Assembly: GCA_028276305.1 (NCBI GenBank)
Contig: JAPYWO010000073.1
Location: 1-6,523 of the forward strand
Direction: 5' to 3'
DNA length: 6,523 bases
DNA from: Candidatus Thermokryptus sp.
GTDB lineage: Bacteria; Bacteroidota; Ignavibacteria; Kryptoniales; Kryptoniaceae
A model generated the notes under the pieces. The model was not told where the DNA came from. It made no database searches and saw nothing but the letters and a program-made list of their open reading frames with translations. Of the stretch, positions 5,899-6,523 are shown in pieces (the first letter of the stretch is position 1; each line of letters opens with the position of its first letter). A program made the translations under genes and the position numbers.

Positions 5899-6477
5899 AT
5901 GAGAGCGATAGTATTATTTCTTTGTATTCTTTTCGCAGGTTGCTTTACAGTTTCTCAGCTTCAATCTCCTAAGGTTCTTGAGAGGGGCAAGTTAGAATTT
6001 AATGGCGGAGTAGCAATTGCGAGATTTGAGGATTTCGGTCCAAATGAGTTATTCGGTGGCATGAGAGTCGGGGTTGGCTCTAATACAGATATTGGCTTTC
6101 GGATTTATGGGTGGCTACCCAGGAAAGGAGAAGGTGGTCTTGCTGGAGTTTATGTGGATGCGAAATATCAATTTACAGAAAAACCTCCTTATGTCTCTGG
6201 TGTTTTAGGACTTTCATATTTAACACTTCAACCGGCTTTAATTGTTGGGACGGATAGATTTTATGCTTCTGTCGGAGCTGTTTTAATACTAATACCTTCA
6301 TTAAACTCAAGGGATGAATTCTCTGGTGTTGCTGGGCTCGCAAAGTTGGCAGTTGGATATTCATTTGGAAGTAAATTTAGGTTAACGCCTGAGATTGGGG
6401 CTATCTTTCCCATTACTGAGGGTGAGTTTCCTGGAAGTCCATATTACACTGCCTTTGGAATTTCTATTAGACCTTGA
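5899..6477 (+). CDS. Small outer-membrane lipoprotein with barrel-like sequence, function unknown
   Basis: A 192-residue protein. The N terminus is a lipoprotein signal peptide: MR, a hydrophobic core, then the lipobox LFAG-C15, so Cys15 is probably lipidated after cleavage. The mature part is rich in Gly and aromatic residues in alternating beta strands (for example GVYVDAKYQF at 83-92 and FYASVGAVLILIP at 121-133). It ends in ITEGEFPGSPYYTAFGISI, as in small outer-membrane barrel or porin-like proteins of Bacteroidota. No catalytic motif is visible. It starts 16 bases after bpsA with only an A-rich leader and no clear Shine-Dalgarno sequence, so it is probably co-transcribed, although a functional link to polyamines is not evident. 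It may alternatively be a soluble beta-sandwich lipoprotein. Confidence 0.75.
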   Translation: MRAIVLFLCILFAGCFTVSQLQSPKVLERGKLEFNGGVAIARFEDFGPNELFGGMRVGVGSNTDIGFRIYGWLPRKGEGGLAGVYVDAKYQFTEKPPYVSGVLGLSYLTLQPALIVGTDRFYASVGAVLILIPSLNSRDEFSGVAGLAKLAVGYSFGSKFRLTPEIGAIFPITEGEFPGSPYYTAFGISIRP

Positions 6478-6523
6478 TAATAAGGTTAATTTGTAAGATA
6501 GTGGGAGATTTTGTTTAGATGTC

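Noticed and set aside
189..6364. Open frames on the minus strand (for example 3752-4072 and 5021-5392)
   Set aside because: They lie wholly inside well-supported + strand genes, lack recognisable domains and start signals, and have compositions typical of antisense shadows.
4804..6492. CAAATTAAC near 4805 and its reverse complement near 6484
   Set aside because: Nine bases of AT-rich sequence are expected by chance, and there is no associated feature.
6478..6523. Start of another gene at the ATG of 6519, with GGGAG at 6503-6507
   Set aside because: Only five bases of possible coding sequence are present and the spacing of 11 is long; it cannot be supported.

Overview
The window is an AT-rich, densely packed stretch in which every supported gene lies on the + strand. 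Three features suggest a thermophilic member of the Bacteroidota/Chlorobi/Ignavibacteria neighbourhood, with Kryptonia-like lineages a reasonable guess. They are a branched-polyamine synthase (BpsA family) otherwise known mainly from thermophiles, several outer-membrane-type proteins, and one Bacteroidota-like promoter. The taxonomic placement is inference; no rRNA or tRNA gene is present to fix it.

Layout. Positions 1-806 hold the 3' part of a multihaem c-type cytochrome gene (11 haem motifs visible) built from 72-residue tri-haem repeats. Positions 823-1842 hold a complete secreted paralogue with 13 haem motifs. Positions 1802-3451 encode an exported protein with a small N-terminal beta domain and a probable outer-membrane beta-barrel; its start is embedded in the end of the second cytochrome gene. 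Positions 3470-4780 encode a membrane-anchored, cytoplasm-facing ferredoxin/FAD/NAD(P) oxidoreductase. After a 76-bp gap with a plausible promoter come bpsA (4857-5882) and a small lipoprotein with barrel-like sequence (5899-6477). The last 46 bases contain no supported gene.

How the genes may work together. The first four genes are spaced by 16, -41 and 18 bases and look like one transcription unit. Together they offer an inner-membrane oxidoreductase, two periplasmic (or surface) multihaem electron carriers and an outer-membrane barrel. This resembles the parts list of a trans-envelope electron conduit, similar in logic to porin-cytochrome systems but built from different-looking proteins. 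The electron-transfer role is inferred from family and context. The barrel assignment rests only on sequence texture, and no inner-membrane quinol-oxidising cytochrome is seen in the window. The second unit (bpsA plus lipoprotein) appears unrelated: it concerns polyamine synthesis and an envelope protein of unknown role.
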